A DNA stretch of 64,000 nt from Cinnamomum chago (GCA_038049695.1 CP142457.1:55486501-55550500); one strand, 5' to 3'. Counted from the stretch's first letter, positions 1 to 11,185 are shown. Notes: a model not told the origin generated them from the sequence alone. Program-made: numbers and translations.

Positions 1-420
1 TCATTTCTTTTTTTGAGAATTATAGGGAAAATGGATTTGCATCTGCTATGATTGAAGCTAAAACTATTGCTTGTGATATGGGGATTGAACCCGAATTTCC
101 TAAAAAACGCCAAACTCATAGAAAGAAACAATTTGATGAGAATGCTAAAGAAGAGATAGTACAATCAGTTGAAGAATCATTTAGACTCTTTCTTCATTAA
201 AAAGTAGATTTGAACAAATGCAAACATATGAAGGTATTTTTGGGTTCTTGTTTAATTCAAAGAAGTTAACTTCATTGGGTGATGATGAATTGAAAAATTG
301 TTGTGTGAAGCTTGAAACTACTTTAAGAAATGGTGAGTCTTCTGATGTTGATGCAAGTGATTTGTTTTCAGAGTTACAGGTGCTGCAATTTCTTTTACCA
401 GCAAAAGTAAACACACACTA

Positions 421-740
421 CTAGAAAAAAGGGTTTTTATATCGGCTAAAAACCGATATAAAAGACCTATTATATCGGTTTTTCAGTAAACTTCAAACCG
501 ATATAAGTACCCCCGATATAATAGATAACTATAACCGATATAATATGTGTATTATTTCATATCGGTTTTTGGACAACTGATGTCTTTTAAACCTGAAATT
601 ATAACACATATTACTGTAAAACCGATATAAAAAAAGTGAAACCGATGTAAAAAATATTTATAATATCGGTTTTTTGGGATTGTATTATATCGTTTGTTCT
701 GTAACCGATTTAATATTATATATGTATTTTTTTTTTTTAT
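421..740. repeat. Left subterminal repeat array (ACCGATATAA motif)
   Basis: About ten copies of ACCGATATAA or its complement TTATATCGGT lie within 320 bp of the left CACTA end, in both orientations. In CACTA elements such subterminal motifs are the binding sites of the element's own DNA-binding protein; that role here is inferred from the family. Confidence 0.85.
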
Positions 741-759
741 AAATAGTCCTTCTAGAAAG

Positions 760-935
760 GGTCAGGTGACCTTACGGTCACCTGGCGGCTAGCCGCCCTT
801 TGCAAGGGGGCTAGCCGCAAGACCCACGGTCAGCTTTCCAGTATGCATTTTTTTTTTCAGGATGATTTTCTGTGCTTCCTGCGGCTAACCGCCAGTGCAC
901 CTGCGGCTAGCCCCCAACTTTTCCTGCGGCTAGCC
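760..935. repeat. GC-rich palindromic repeats (GCGGCTAGCCGC core)
   Basis: The 12-bp perfect palindrome GCGGCTAGCCGC and one-base variants recur in this block and again at 1695-1800. They are much richer in GC than the rest of the element. Function unknown. Confidence 0.8.
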
Positions 936-960
936 GTGAGCCATCCTGATTTGAATGGCA

Positions 961-1688
961 GAATTTGTCTCCAGTAGAAAATTCATAACTTCCTCTTCTG
1001 AACTCGAAACAACATGATTCTTGATCCAAATGAAAGATTTATCAGAGGGCTACAACTTTCATGTTTTGAGATTTAACCCAGATTGAATGGAAAGTAGTGT
1101 AAACTCACCTTGAAGCGGACTGGTCACAGAAAAACAGCAACCCGAGTGAAGCAGAGTTGTCTCCAGTAGAAAATTCATAACTTCCTCTTCTGAACTCCAA
1201 ACAACATGATTCTTGATCCAAATGAAAGATTTATCAGAGGGCTACAACTTTTATGTTTTGAGATTTAACCCAGATTGAATTAAAAGTAGTGTAAAATCAC
1301 CTTGAAGCTGACTGGTCACAGAAAAACAGCAACCTGAGTGAAGCAGAGTTGTCTCCAGTAGAAAATTCATAACTTCCTCTTTTGAACTCCAAACAACATG
1401 ATTCTTGATCCAAATGAAATATTTATCAGAGGGCTACAACTTTCATGTTTTGAGATTTAACCCAGATTGAATGGAAGGTAGTGTAAACTCACCTTGAAGC
1501 GGACTGATCACAGAAAAACAGCAACCCGAGTGAAGCAGAGTTGTCTCCAGTAGAAAATTCATAACTTCCTCTTCTGAACTCCAAACAACATGATTCTTGA
1601 TCCAAATGAAAGATTTTTCAGAGGGCTACAACTTTCATGTTTTGAGATTTAACCCAGATTGAATGGAAAGTAGTGTAAAATCACCTTC
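961..1688. repeat. 192-bp tandem array, about 3.8 copies
   Basis: The string GTCTCCAGTAGAAAATTC begins at 967, 1159, 1351 and 1543, an exact 192-bp period. Units are very similar to each other, differing at a few positions (for example CTCGAAAC versus CTCCAAAC). No reading frame is conserved across units. The array lies between the GC-rich palindrome blocks inside the CACTA element. Confidence 0.93.
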
Positions 1689-1794
1689 AACTTCTGACGG
1701 CTAGCCTCCAACTTGGAGGCGGCTAGCCGAACCAAGTTGGAGGCTAGCCTCCAACTTCTGGAGGCTAGCCGTCAACTTGGAGGCGGCTAGCCGA

Positions 1795-2350
1795 AACAGC
1801 AGGGAAAAAAAAATTGTGAAGAAACGCAGCAGGGAAAAAATACAGCAGAAACACAGCAGGGAAAGAAAAACAACAGGGAAAAAAAATACATAACAGCAGC
1901 AAGAAAAACAGCAGCAGAGATCGTGAGAAAACAGAACAAAAAAAAAAACAGAGAGAGAGAGAGAACAGAAAACAGTAGCAGCAGAAGAAAAGGGAAAGAA
2001 AGAAACGAAACAAAAAGAAAGGAAAGAACGTGATGTACCTGGCACCTGCACAGCGCCGGAAGAGCAGCTTCTTCCTCTTCGTCGTCGTCGTCGTCTTCTT
2101 CTCCGGAGAACGAGAGTGAGCGAGAGAGACAGGGAGAACAGAGAGAGAGTAGAGAAAGCGAGAGCGAGAGAAGAGCAGAGAGAGCGAGAGTGAGAGGAAA
2201 GGGGTTTTTGGAGGGAGAGAAGCGCTGGGAAGAGAGGCGAGAGTGAGGAGAGAAGAGAGCGAGAGTGAGAGGAAAGAAGGAATGATGGAGAAAGAAAGAG
2301 AAGGGAGGGAAGGAAATAAAAAGAGGGAAAGAAAAAAAAAAGAGGGAAAG
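1795..2350. other. Purine-rich low-complexity core of the CACTA element
   Basis: The plus strand here is almost entirely A and G (GAGAGAGAG, GAAAGAAAA runs), broken by a short CTTCTTCCTCTTCGTCGTCG stretch at about 2068-2100. Long open frames on the minus strand are products of this bias and are not genes. The block resembles the 5' leader of a plant gene, so capture of a leader is possible but not shown. Confidence 0.6.
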
Positions 2351-2389
2351 AAGGACTGAGCCCGCGCGGGGGATTAAGGGATTTGAGGT

Positions 2390-2860
2390 ATATAATATCG
2401 GTTTCATAATAACCGATATAAAATATTATATATAACTGGTGGTTAGCCGCAGGTGCACTGGCGGTTAGCCGCATGTGCACTTGCGGTTAGCCGCATGTGC
2501 ACAGGCGGTTAGCCGCAGGACGTCCTGAAAAGGGAGGGAAGAAGGAAAAATAAAAAGGAGGGAAATAACCGATATAAAATATGTGTATACAACCGATATA
2601 AAATATATGTATACAACCGATATAAAATATTTGTCTATAATATCGGTTTTATTGAAATTAATATCACATATTTTCCTAACCGATATTATATATAGAGATT
2701 ATTATGTCGGTTCCAGTGTAACCGATATAAAAATTTTTTTACTGATATAAAAAAATATTAACCGATATAAAATACCTTGACTGAAGATATTATATCGGTT
2801 ATATGAAAAACCGATATAGGGCAGTTTTTGCAACCGATATAAAAGCCCTTTTTTCTAGTA
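2390..2860. repeat. Right subterminal repeats, with four 22-bp tandem units
   Basis: About a dozen ACCGATATAA motifs in both orientations mirror the left end. At 2441, 2463, 2485 and 2507 the string GGTTAGCCGC repeats with a 22-bp period, separated by GTGCAC palindromes. Confidence 0.85.
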
Positions 2861-3147
2861 GTGACAACACTTGAAATTGTAGAGCTTGTAAAAGATATGG
2901 ATTGTTTTCCAAATGTTTTGGTTGCCTATAGAATACTATTGACTGTACCTGTGACTGTAGCATCTGCAGAAAGAAGCTTTTCTAAATTAAAATTATTGAA
3001 ATCTTACTTGAGGTCTACCATGTCACAAGAAAGGCTAAATGGGCTAGCAATCTTATCCATTGAAAAGGAGATGTTAGAAAATCTTGAATTTGAAAGCATA
3101 ATTAGGATTTTGCTTCTCAAAATGCAAGAAGGAAATCTTTTCAATAA

Positions 3148-3650
3148 TACTTTTTTAGTTGTGATTTTGTTTTTCACCTTATCTTGTAGATGGTGATGTT
3201 GTTGTTTTTCTTTGACCATTCATGATGCAAAGAAATTTCAAGTAGGTTGATGTTCTTTGCTTTGGCTATTGAGGATGCAAAGACACTTTTGTTTTGTTGG
3301 TTGCTGAAAATGCAAGGGGATATCAAGTAAGATTCTGTTGTTTGCTTTGGCTATTGAGGATGCAAAGAAATTTTTGTTTTGTTGGTTGCTTATTGCTATA
3401 TGAAAAAGAACTATTGAATTGTTACAACTTACAAGTATTTGTCTTGTTTATACATTATAGCCTTTTATTTTGAATGTTTATATATTGAAGTTTGAATTTA
3501 TATGCTTTGAATGTTAAATTTTTAGTTAATTTTGTCAGGTTAGATATTGGTTGAAAAATGAATGTGAGGCCATCACTAAGTTTATATATATATATAGGAG
3601 CCTAATTTTTACTCTTGCCCTGGGCCCTGAAAAATTCAGGGCCGGCCCTG
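3148..3650. mobile_element. 3' noncoding end of the hAT element with terminal repeat
   Basis: Between the transposase stop and 3650 the sequence is noncoding, with degenerate repeats of a unit containing GATGCAAAGA (about 3222, 3276, 3358). It ends in GCCCTGGGCCCTG followed by CAGGGCCGGCCCTG at 3637-3650, a terminal repeat type found on plant hAT elements. The matching 5' end lies outside the window, so the 8-bp target duplication cannot be checked. Confidence 0.7.
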
Positions 3651-3892
3651 TGATTATGGATCTTGATTGTGACATGTCGGCCTCCGCCACACATTCTGAT
3701 CTCCTAATCTTATCAATGCATCGTTTCCATTTACGTCGGGATTCTTGTGGGGCCCCTCTGCCAAGCACAAGTGCTCAACTTATGCTGTGCACCAATCCAT
3801 GAGTCCCCACCTAGGTATAGCACTTAGGCATCGAAAGATCTCTCCTCCACTTACCTTACTTGTGCCTGTTGACCGGCTTGAATTCTCATCCT

Positions 3893-4135
3893 AACCATTT
3901 GAATCTCTACCACACCTTTGATGGAAAATCTTAGATAGGAAGCAGTTTTCTTTGGTCTCACTTTTTCACAAAATTATGATTTCTCAGGGATTTTTTTGAA
4001 AAAAATAAGGAAAATTTTTATCTTTTCCATGACAAATATCCGAGCTTTTGTACGCCAGATATTAGTGTATCTGTGTATGCTTTGATATTAGAGTTTTCCA
4101 CCCACTCTCTTAGTTACATTTTGGTTCTTTCTTAG
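3893..4135 (+). repeat. Copy of a local dispersed segment (related to 18680-18905 and 56345-56820)
   Basis: Shared blocks include TTTGAATCTCTACCACACC, the stretch from TTTTCCATGACAAATATC to TTTGTACG, and TCCACCCACTCT. All three copies are in the same orientation. No coding potential is seen. The left boundary near 3893 is approximate. Confidence 0.7.
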
Positions 4136-4139
4136 TTAC

Positions 4140-6468
4140 ATTTCATAAAATGCATTGCTTCTTTATGATCAATTGATTTTGTCTTCATGCACCATTCTAG
4201 TTACATATCATGGTTTTCAAAATCTTTTGATTATAATCTCATCATGTTTGATTTGCTTGTTGCACTCATATGTTTTGCATTGCATTTCTACATGATTAAT
4301 TGATTGTGATGTTAAAAGCTTTCATAGCTAATTTGTCATGATCAATTGTTGTTAGATCATTTGATGGATGTCTTAGTTAGATCCTTTTTGTAAATCAAAT
4401 GATTTGAATCAATTCAAGTTTTTCCATGGATTTATAAGGTATACCTTTATATGGAAAATCATTGTTTTGAAAAATCAACTTGTATGTGTATTAATGAAGT
4501 TATATCTTTTCAAATACAATGTTGATAATTGATCTTCAAAATCATTCCTTTATGCTCATTGTTGGATTTTGTTTTTCAAAATGATTTGAAGATTGTTTTG
4601 AATGGAAATGCTTTTTAATCTCATTAGTTATATTCATCTAAGCATGTTCCATTATTCTCATTTCCTTTTTCTTTTGGTTTCATTATCTTTAGAAATGGAA
4701 ATGTATGTTGTTTGCATCTTTGCCTTTTTAGCTATTCTTTTTATATGCAAATGACAATTGGTTCCATGTATGGTTGTGATATTGGTAGTATTTGTAAAAA
4801 CCATACTAGAACCCAAATCCATCCTCTATGCCTACTAGTCATATCTTTATGGATGGTTATGATGTTGATTCATGTAGATTCTCTTGGAATCATCCTTATA
4901 CATGTTTCAACTTCATAGTAGTGTTCTTGATCATATGTACCTATTTGAAATCCATTTCTTGTATTTCATAGTTATATCTCTTGTTTGATGGATTTCTTAG
5001 TGTTGAATTCATATGATCTAGACACTTTGGAAATTGCATGCATTACAAAGCTTTATCCTTTTGCATTGCAATTTGCCTTGTTCATCACTATGCTCTTTAG
5101 GAATATCATTAAAAGTGATGAATATGCATTTATGATGCTTGATGGTAGTTTATCACATCCTTGCTTTTACTCATGTTATCATATTCAATTGGTTTCATTT
5201 GGTATAATGTTCCATTGATTTCATATCCAATTGATATCTTATCTTGTGTATGTGATAGACCTTGTGTGCTTTGGACTAAACTTGATAAGTAATATGATTG
5301 TTCCATGTCACACACCATTAGCATCATAATGTTCATGATTGCCTCCTCCCTTGCTCTTATAGGTAAATCTCTTGACCACCATGTTTATGTGTTCATAATA
5401 TTGGTTGGTTAATTGTTGAGGTTGGCTTCATGCTTGAATTTCATTTCACTCATTCTTGCTCATAATAGTCATATTTATTGATTGAATGAAATGAGTTCAA
5501 AACCTTACATAGCATATGATTTTCATAAGTTATATTGATTGATGCTATGTTTGAGTAAACCCCATATCATGGATAGCTCTAATTTGGATTTTTCCTAATA
5601 AGTGACATTCTTGAATCCATTTTAGAGTGATTATGTTAATAGTCATATCCTTTATTCTCAATTGATATGTTTATTTCAATTGATATCCATGATTGCTTTT
5701 CCAATTAGACCTTGCCTTCTTTTGGTAATTTGATCATATGAGCTTTATAGTTAAATGAATCTAATCCTTTCCTTGAAGTTGACCCTCACTTGGTTAAACC
5801 ATCTCCTTCTTGAATCTAATAGTTATATCTTGTCAAAAGCTTGACAAAAGAAGAGAATGGATTGAGGGGGAGTGTAAACCTTCATAGGAAGAATTAGTTT
5901 TGATCAAATTCACCCTTGGAATGCTAATGAGCCCTTAGAGTTAACTTACATACATGATAGCCTGTTATGTATTTCATTTTCGATTACATTTGTTAACAGG
6001 TGCTACTAAAGGTATTCTTCTTGTCTCATGTGTGTAGGTACCTTTGCAATTTAATGTCAAAGGGGGAGAGAGAGTTCAAGTGTGACTCAAAGATCTCCTA
6101 CTCTTCAAAGGGGGAGAGAGTTCGAGAGTTCAAGTACTCGAAGATCTCCTATCAATCAAAGGGGGAGAAAGCCTTCAAGTTCTCACGAGGAAGAGAGAGG
6201 CATGGTCAAAGGGGGAGAGCAAATAGAAGAAAGAAAGCTTGGAGCTAAAGAAGATGCTTGGCCAAAGAGAGGAAGATGAGAAGAAAGCTTGAAGAATGAT
6301 CAAGCACCAAGCATCAAGAAGATTGAAGAAAAGAGCCCAAGAGCCCAAGCTAAGAGAAGGAGCATCCAAGAAGAAGATTTCAAGACTTGTCCAGCTGAGG
6401 GGGAGCTGAAGACAGAGTGTGTAATTTCAATGATGAGTAAGTTGCCATCAAATTGCAAAGGGGGAGAT
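4140..6468 (+). mobile_element. Internal 3' noncoding region of a SIRE/Maximus-like Copia element
   Basis: A T-rich tract with many ATTGATTTGATCATATG-like phrases and no coding region leads into several GGGGGAG runs and ends in the polypurine tract AAAGGGGGAGAT at 6457-6468, directly before the LTR. Long Copia elements of this lineage carry an extended untranslated or env-like stretch after pol. The gag-pol part and the 5' LTR are missing. The left edge is uncertain because it abuts the dispersed segment ending near 4135. Confidence 0.6.
5860..6468 (+). repeat. Amplified polypurine-tract-like repeats
   Basis: CAAAGGGGGAGA occurs at about 6058, 6106, 6157, 6207 and finally 6456, the last being the tract that borders the LTR. 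The first three belong to an imperfect unit of about 50 bp that also holds AGATCTCCTA. Further GGGGGAG runs occur at about 5864 and 6397. Confidence 0.75.
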
Positions 6469-8312
6469 TGTTAGGTATTTTGTTTTTGCAATTTGGTGGA
6501 TGCATTTGCATATTGGCATCATTTGAATTCACACACATGCATTGATTTAAAATATCTTGAAATCTAGTTTTACCCATGCATAGCTTTTAAGATTTGGAAA
6601 AGCTTTTGTTTTATGCATGTTTTGGTTTTAAACTTGGATGCATTGGTTTTAGAACCCAAAACTCTTTTGAAAACCTATTTCCTTGTGCACTACATTTGGA
6701 AAATCATCTTGTGTATTTAGGTTTGAGTCTTGCATACATTCTTCAAAAAGAATCATTTTGTATGCAATTTCATTTGAAAAGAGTTGTTTTCAAATCAAGC
6801 TAGCCTTTGGTTTTAATCTTGTGAATCTCTTTAGGCTTTGTGTTTCTCATGTTTTTAAACATCTTAGAATACCTTAAAACTTGTTATTTAAGCTTGATTT
6901 AGTGGCCAAAAGATCCACCAAAGAAAAACTTTGAAAATGGAAAAAGTTGGAATTTTGGCCCAGGGACTCGCCCGACAGTGTCGTCGGTCGACCGAGCCCT
7001 GTGTCTCGGTCGACCGAGGACACTGCAGGGCCCCTGGACAGTTTTTGAACTGTTTCAGGCCAACGGTCAGAAATATGACCGTTGTGCTTTCTCGGTCGAC
7101 CGAGACCTGTGTCTAGGTCGACCGAGAACTAGCCGTTGGCAACTTTTTGGCTATAAAGTCCATTCATTTCCAACCTTCTTTGGTGTTGAACACATGAACC
7201 CTTGAGAGCATTTTGGAGCCATTGAAAGGGGATAAAGTTGGAAAGGCTAGAAGGTCATTAGGAGAGCTAAAGCTTGGATCAATGAGTTAAACAACCAAGT
7301 AAGCTCTACCTTTTGTTAATCATAGTTTTCATGTTTTGCTTAAGCTATTGGTAAATGGTTTTGTACATGATAACTATGATGTGTAGAATCCTTTCTTCTT
7401 CTAATCTTTGGTCTAATTAAGATTGGATTCTTCACATTAGGTTTCAATCCAAGTTGTTTTTTTTAAAACTTACTTAATCATGCTTAGCCAAAGTCTTTGA
7501 TTTCCTTTAATGCATGATTCTTTGTCTTGGTTGAAACTTGCTTGTTGTTTTCATTCATTTAAACATTAGTAAAATCTATTTGCTTTTGAAAACAACATTG
7601 CACATGCATCACATGTTCTAAGTTAGTCTTTTTCTTACAACTTGTGATTCTTGATTTTCATATCATAAACAAGTTATTAAACATACATGTGATTTGCATT
7701 AGACTTCATTCAAATCTTTTATATGTCTTAAACTTTGAAATGCCTTGAGCATACATATGAATGAGCCTTCATTTTAAAATTGATTGAAGTCATCACACAC
7801 ACACACATCATGAGCATACACTTTTGCATACATAGAGTGTTTGTGTGAGTTTGTATTACACTTTCATATCCGCCTATTTAAGAGGCAATTTCTTTGAGCT
7901 TTAATTTGTATCTCTTAGAGTGATCTTTTGGAAAGACACCTTCTTAGAGAAATCTACAAATTGTAAGGTTATTGCTTAGCCTAAGAAAAGCATATTGAAA
8001 GGTTATTGCTTAGCCTCTAAAAGCACATTGTAAGGTTATTGCTTAGCCTTGGAAAGCATATTGTAAGGGTTATTGCTTAGCCTAGTTAAAAGCATAAATA
8101 GTGGAAATCCGGTGGGGTGTTGGATACACAAGCCGGTAGTGGATGTAGGCACGTTGGCCGAACCACTATAAATATTGTGTTGTGGTGATTGCTATGTGGT
8201 GATTGATTTGTTTAGCTTCCGCATATTGATTGATTATTCATCACATGTGACTAGTTTTGTTTAAGAAATTAAAATTGGTTTAAATTGGTCATAGTTGTAG
8301 CTCACCCTATTC

Positions 8313-8345
<33 letters not shown>

Positions 8346-8372
8346 TAGGGTTAGGATCCTCGTGGACTTTCA
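6469..8372 (+). mobile_element. 3' LTR of the SIRE/Maximus-like Copia element
   Basis: Begins TGTTAGGTATTTTG right after the polypurine tract and is proposed to end at GGACTTTCA (8372), giving about 1.9 kb; long LTRs are typical of this lineage. A TATA box (TATAAA, 7152-7157) follows a cluster of CTCGGTCGACCGAG palindromes (6985-7125). Nearer the 3' end are four imperfect repeats of GGTTATTGCTTAGCCT (7967-8085) and a run of 30 C residues (8314-8343). The start is firm; the end is inferred from the TG...CA rule. Confidence 0.7.
7150..7160 (+). promoter_or_regulatory. TATA box of the SIRE-like LTR
   Basis: GGCTATAAAGTCC lies downstream of the palindrome cluster, in the position expected for the U3 promoter of the retrotransposon. 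It now reads toward 8372 and beyond. Confidence 0.5.
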
Positions 8373-10143
8373 CTTCATACTACAGGTTTAAACTTCAAAA
8401 CACAATGCCTTACCACTTGGACGTTTCCAATAAGGTTTATGTTTTCCCCCATGTATTTACAGAATCTCTCTGCATTGCTTGCAAGTTTAAAGACTTTTTT
8501 CTACTTGTTCTGAAGCCCACTGTCACAATTCTTAATTCAAAATTTTCATTCCAGGTTTATCCATTCACACAAGTCACAAGTGTTCAAATCAGATCACCTA
8601 AACCGTCAGATGAAGTAGAACACATTCACTGGGCTGGCTAATTTGTTTTGGTTGGTAGCTTATATTCAACATCAGATCCAAATGAAACAACAAAGTAGAG
8701 AATAACATGAGTTGTATACCTCTGTTTTGCAAACTTAGAAAAGATGAGTAGACAAATTACAAGTCCCAATTGCCAATACAACAGAGTCAACAAACAAAGA
8801 CCCCTCATTGGTGCACCCCAAGACACAGTAATACTATACTATAAGATAAATTTTCTTATAGTTTATGAGGGGTCTATAAGATAAATAACTTAGTTTTCTT
8901 TGTGCTGTCCATGTTGCATGCCAATCATGGGGGATGAGGGGTAGGCAGGGGGCTACAAGAAGATTATTGTCAGATCAAGTCATCTGATTAGGGAATTAAA
9001 ATTTTAACCTTAGATAAAGTGTGCTTTATTTATTTATTCTAATGTTGGTATTTATATGATGAGTGCTTTTTCTACCACTTCTGGCATCGTATGCAAGGTT
9101 CTTGTTCATAATAGATTGGCCCCATCAAAGATCCTTTGTGTTTTCTTGTATGTATTAGAAGCTATTATACCCATATACTTATAATGTCTATTATATCCAA
9201 TAATTCATTTTTGTGTGAAAACTGTCCCTGCTTTGTCCAATTTAAGTTCTTGAATTGTATGTGTATGGCACTAGGCCTTTTCATCTTAGTTACATGAAGT
9301 GGGACTAGGAATAGGAGGGAGTTAAGAGTGCGATGGCTAGAAAGTAGCTATTCTCAAATTTCGTCAAGTGGTTACCTAAGGAGAAGTGGCTAGAGGCATG
9401 ATTTAAAATGAGGGTGGCACCTTGTAAGGTCCCTGTAACTATGATTTGTAAATCTATGAAAGAATCCTAAACATTTCTTGTACTTCTTCCTAGTCTTATT
9501 ATGGGATAAACTTTACTTTGTTTTTCTTTTTCTTTTTTTCGATGCATCGCAAATGAATCTGAGATTTGTAAGGTTTTGTGCGGACGACATTGAGTTGTGA
9601 TTCCAACTGCTCTACTATTTCATGTTTAACACTAACACACATGTTTAACCTACTTGTTTAAGGATTTATTGTGTTTTAAGTTCACACTCTCTTACAGGAA
9701 ATGGTTTCTGTTAACTCTTGACTTAAATCAGTTCAAAAATTTTGTTTTTCAAATGGAAAGACCGCCTGCACCAAACCATAAAAAAATAGTCCAAGTGAAA
9801 TTAGAGCCTTTTCTGGACAGCAATAAATCCTTAAACAAGTAGGTTTCAGATTCCCTAAGCCTACCCTACAAATAGCAGAGCCTTGGCTGGAAATCCACAG
9901 AATACTTTGAATTAATAGGTCAAGACCAAAGTAGCATGTTCATTGAATTTATATGGCTTTTTCATGAACTCCTAATTATTGAGTTGGAAGCAACTTAAAG
10001 ACTTTTAATTCCATGACTTAGCAAAGAAGCAAATTCAATGTTAAGATGCTTTTGAGGATTGAGTGGCAAGAGGGAAACCAAGGCTGGTGGGTGTTGTAGG
10101 TGTTCTTCATAATGACAAAGGGATTCTTGTTGTGACTTTGATC
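8373..10143. other. Noncoding stretch, no gene recognised
   Basis: No conserved coding frame, RNA gene or complete mobile element was seen. A small inverted repeat (AGACCCCTCAT at about 8798 and ATGAGGGGTCT at about 8864) could form a hairpin. Splice-like signals occur but no exon matches a family I recognise. It might be old intron or 5' flank of the ArgJ-type pseudogene downstream, which is speculation. Confidence 0.4.
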
Positions 10144-10159
10144 AGCATAAGTGACCCTA

Positions 10160-11185
10160 TGTATGGCTCTTGTATTTGGAGAAAATTGAGATGACTGGCT
10201 CCTCTGCTTCACAATGGCAGTACTTGGGATTTTGGTAATGGTCAAGATATAAATCTTTGGAGAGACTCTTGGAATGGTAGTGAACCTCTCACAGACAGAT
10301 TTCCCCTAATGCAATTCCCTCAGGACCAACCTCTCTCCTCTCTTTTCCAATAGGGCTCTTGGTCTCTCCCTGTAGATATCCAGCCATCAGTCCAGCTACA
10401 GCTTGCTAATCAGCTCATAGGCCTCACTCCCAGACTGGATATCAGAGACAGCCTTTGTTGGAAAGACTCTCCTGATGGTCAACTCTCCCTGCAATCAGCC
10501 TGGAGATCAATCAGACATAGAGCTATCTCTCTTCCTTGGCCTAATTTTATTTGGAACCACATCTCCCCTCCCAAATTGCAGTGCTTTGGCTGGCGTTTGA
10601 TGCACAAAAAAACTCCTTCAGAATCCTTCTTGAAAAGCCTGGGCATTTCTCTAGCCTCCAGGTGCAGTGGCTGTCTCCAACATGAAGAAACAGCTCACCA
10701 CCTATTCTTCTCCTGTGAGCAAGCAAGATAAATTTGGAGTTGGTTATTCTCAGTTGCAGACGTTAGGCCTCCCAGCTCCTTCTCAGCTTCAGCTATCTGG
10801 CAAGCTCTCACTCAAGGCAATGATTCTTCAGGATCCAGACTAATGGCAGTTGTCTTCACTCAAATTATCTACTCTCTTTGGCAGGTTAGAAACAAGATTA
10901 TCTTTGAAGATATCCATCTCCCTCTTCATCTCATTACTCTGCAACTTCAAGTGGACATCTCTTTATCCCTAAAGAAGATATCTAAGCCCTTTTGTAGCCC
11001 ACAGCTTAAGTCCATTTGTCTGTTTTTGAAAGTTTAAGCTGTGGGTTGGTTTTATTTTTCCTTTTTTGTTGGGCTTTTTGCTTGTGTTTACCCTTTCTTT
11101 TTGGGGGTCCAATTGACCCTTGTAAATTCTTTTCTCTGTCTCTCTTCTTCCTTTTAATACAATGACCCTTACAGCAAAAAAAAAA
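10160..11185 (+). mobile_element. 5'-truncated L1-type LINE with 16-bp target duplication
   Basis: The insertion is flanked by the identical 16-mer AGCATAAGTGACCCTA at 10144-10159 and 11186-11201. The 3' end is a short poly-A run (11176-11186). Inside, the plus strand encodes the C-terminal part of a plant LINE polyprotein: INLWRDSW and a zinc-binding (zf-RVT) region with KLQCFGWRLMHKKTPS, a CxxC (CSGC) and HHLFFSCEQA. At least three in-frame stops interrupt it. The reverse transcriptase and endonuclease parts are absent, as expected for incomplete target-primed reverse transcription. Confidence 0.9.

Larger units (their letters stand above)
416..2863. mobile_element. Complete non-autonomous CACTA (En/Spm) element
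   Basis: The ends are near-perfect inverted repeats: CACTACTAGAAAAAAGGG at 416 and its complement ending at 2863. The similarity continues inward for about 30 bp with a single difference. It is flanked by the 3-bp direct repeat ACA (413-415 and 2864-2866), the target duplication size expected for CACTA elements. The element is 2448 bp and carries no transposase reading frame, so it must depend on enzymes supplied elsewhere. Inside are dense subterminal repeats at both ends, a 192-bp tandem array and a purine-rich block. Removing it restores the reading frame of the surrounding hAT transposase. Confidence 0.93.
1..3147 (+). pseudogene. hAT-family (TTF/ZMYM-like) transposase, decayed and split by a CACTA element
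   Basis: Part of a hAT-type transposase open at the window start. Frame from position 3 reads through FFENYRENGFASAMIEAK and ends at a stop at 198-200; the match resumes at 191 in another frame (SSLKSRFEQMQTYEGIF), so a short stretch is lost there. The frame then runs to 415 and, after the inserted CACTA element, continues in the same frame at 2864 (TLEIVELVKDM). The C-terminal dimerisation block is clear: VASAERSFSKLKLLKSYLRS, then MSQERLNGLAILSIEKE. At about 3101-3106 a one-base type shift occurs; the other frame reads DFASQNARRKSFQ and stops at 3145-3147, which is the usual family ending. The family cuts and pastes DNA through an RNase H-like core, but this copy has at least two frame breaks and a large insertion. 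It could instead derive from a domesticated relative, but the hAT terminal repeat at 3650 argues for a real transposon. Confidence 0.85.

Noticed and set aside
961-1688. CRISPR-like regular repeats
   Set aside because: The 192-bp units are contiguous without unique spacers, and this is plant nuclear DNA inside a transposon.
1701-2480. Long minus-strand open frames (up to 259 codons) in the CACTA interior
   Set aside because: They consist of Leu/Ser/Phe/Arg runs forced by a purine-rich strand and overlap one another; no domain.
8285-8641. 118-codon frame with a poly-proline run
   Set aside because: The prolines are the C30 tract of the LTR; the rest has no recognisable motif.
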